Positions 63,434 to 64,000 of a DNA stretch of 64,000 bases are shown here, in pieces. The position numbers and the translations under genes were made by a program. The stretch spans positions 211,675-275,674 of the forward strand of contig BEWT01000016.1 of the NCBI GenBank assembly GCA_003116855.1, written 5' to 3'. Each line of letters opens with the position of its first letter. The first letter of the stretch is position 1. Below the pieces are notes generated by a model. That model was not told where the DNA came from, searched no databases, and worked only from the letters and a program-made list of their open reading frames with translations. This stretch comes from Desulfurococcaceae archaeon AG1 (GTDB lineage Archaea; Thermoproteota; Thermoprotei_A; Sulfolobales; AG1).

Positions 63434-63811
63434 TCATCTCCCAGATATGGAGGATCTCGAGGATTTCATCGATATATAACCTGTGATCGCGATCACGATT
63501 ATCAGTATAACGCCAAGGATCATGTGGATGTCCGAAGCAATTATTGAAGGGGAGAAATATATATGCATTCCAAGGGCTACCTGAGAAAGTGTTAACAGCA
63601 ATGCTAGGAGCGAGAATATCTTGAGGAGAGGGGATCCAGATCTTATTGAGCTGTAGGTCAGAAAGGCTATGAGGATCAAACCGACGATCCCAGCTGTTGC
63701 ATGGAGATCCCTAAGATAGTAGAGACCGTAGAAAACCATAGCAAGTCCCAATATATACTGTGCAATAACACCCACACCAACCAGGACGCTGATCAGCCCA
63801 ACAAGTCTCAT
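63434..63811 (-). CDS. Four-helix membrane protein with paired histidines
   Basis: About 125 residues from ATG 63811; the longer open frame (to 63922) runs through the initiator tRNA-Met and is not used. Four hydrophobic segments are visible, with histidines placed alike in helix 2 (DLHATAGIVGLIL) and helix 4 (DIHMILGVILIIV) and another at HIYF, suggesting two related halves and a possible haem or metal site as in cytochrome b/CtaA-like proteins. No family is assigned. Confidence 0.65.
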   Translation of the reverse strand: MRLVGLISVLVGVGVIAQYILGLAMVFYGLYYLRDLHATAGIVGLILIAFLTYSSIRSGSPLLKIFSLLALLLTLSQVALGMHIYFSPSIIASDIHMILGVILIIVIAITGYISMKSSRSSISGR

Positions 63812-63885
63812 GGTATATACCAGAATGTAATAGCTGCAAAGGATAAAAACCCAATGATAATAATATATATATGGCGGGGCAGCGC

Positions 63886-63962
63886 AGCGGGGTAGGGCAG
63901 CCAGGTAGCCCGCGGGGCTCATAACCCCGAGGTCGGTGGTTCAAATCCACCCCCCGCTACCA
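63886..63962 (+). tRNA. Initiator tRNA-Met (CAU), CCA encoded
   Basis: Acceptor AGCGGGG pairs with CCCCGCT, giving the A1-U72 pair of archaeal initiators. The anticodon stem CGGGG/CCCCG contains the run of G-C pairs needed for initiation, loop CTCATAA with anticodon CAT, T arm GGTGG-TTCAAAT-CCACC, discriminator A followed by encoded CCA. No intron. ATAATATATATATGG upstream contains the likely box A. Confidence 0.95.
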
Positions 63963-64000
63963 ATCCCCCCCGCCGCCATAGTAGAAAACCTGGTTACTAC

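Noticed and set aside
63812..63922. N-terminal extension of the small membrane protein gene
   Set aside because: The extension would run through the initiator tRNA-Met gene; the ATG at 63811 gives a sensible membrane protein.

Overview
The window is a compact stretch of a thermophilic archaeal genome, almost certainly a crenarchaeon (Thermoproteota). The support is archaeal-type information genes (Lsm next to L37e, Trm1, TmcA, a GPN-loop GTPase, an archaeal YchF/OBG GTPase), an archaeal UbiA lipid prenyltransferase, archaellins with class III signal peptides, GGTG-type ribosome binding sites, box A (TATA) promoters a few tens of bases upstream of starts, frequent TTG/GTG starts, and tRNA introns with bulge-helix-bulge splice sites. 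The order cannot be fixed from sequence alone; a Desulfurococcales-like lineage is a reasonable guess. No CRISPR array, rRNA, insertion sequence or integrase was seen.

Layout. 1-2565: methylmalonyl-CoA mutase operon (end of the catalytic subunit, B12-binding subunit, MeaB GTPase, BtuF-like protein without a signal peptide). 2709-4504: PMT-like glycosyltransferase, L37e, Lsm on the minus strand. 4903-12453: hisS, an adenosine-specific-kinase cluster with two unrecognised genes, argF, a Nog1-like GTPase, an archaeal HTH regulator, a DUF61-like gene and an orphan ABC ATPase. 13165-17440: carbohydrate-type ABC transporter with both permease domains fused in one chain. 18902-19498: a lone SipW/TasA-type exported protein. 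20142-22237: two orphan Opp/Dpp ATPases. 22436-23824: ThiD-ThiN thiamine enzyme; its probable regulator ThiR is at 59672-60634. 24059-27171: a tandem duplication of about 2 kb, each unit with an archaellin gene and a downstream tRNA-Val. 27337-33153: PiT-like permease, enoyl-CoA hydratase, tRNA-Thr, FAD oxidoreductase, PA14 protein, UbiA, GPN GTPase.

33374-37546 is the most distinctive region: two paralogous exported proteins with the SipW/TasA-type leader (A-V-A then MWSD, then TGDVD), a large polytopic Sec11/SipW-type signal peptidase, a DUF5305-like membrane protein and a winged-helix gene. It looks like a dedicated secretion and fibre assembly locus, comparable to bacterial TasA/SipW and to the archaeal bundling pili of Pyrobaculum. 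38057-47556: Trm1, MtnA, prephenate dehydratase, VKOR, tRNA-Leu and a complete dipeptide/oligopeptide ABC operon. 47617-51713: a DUF4143-type ATPase whose promoter is bracketed by two copies of one palindrome, and PEP synthase. 51840-53494: tRNA-Thr(UGU) and elongator tRNA-Met with clearly related introns, a sugar nucleotidylyltransferase and an RHH regulator. 53496-63959: M20 peptidase, zinc-finger protein, TmcA, YchF, ThiR, DUF763, TauE/DUF1634 pair, small membrane protein and initiator tRNA-Met.

Main points for follow-up: the TasA/SipW-like locus, the mosaic archaellin/tRNA duplication, the shared tRNA introns whose splice helices have co-varied with different anticodons, the fused sugar permease, the palindromic operators of the ATPase gene, and two membrane-protein genes that seem to lack a canonical start codon.
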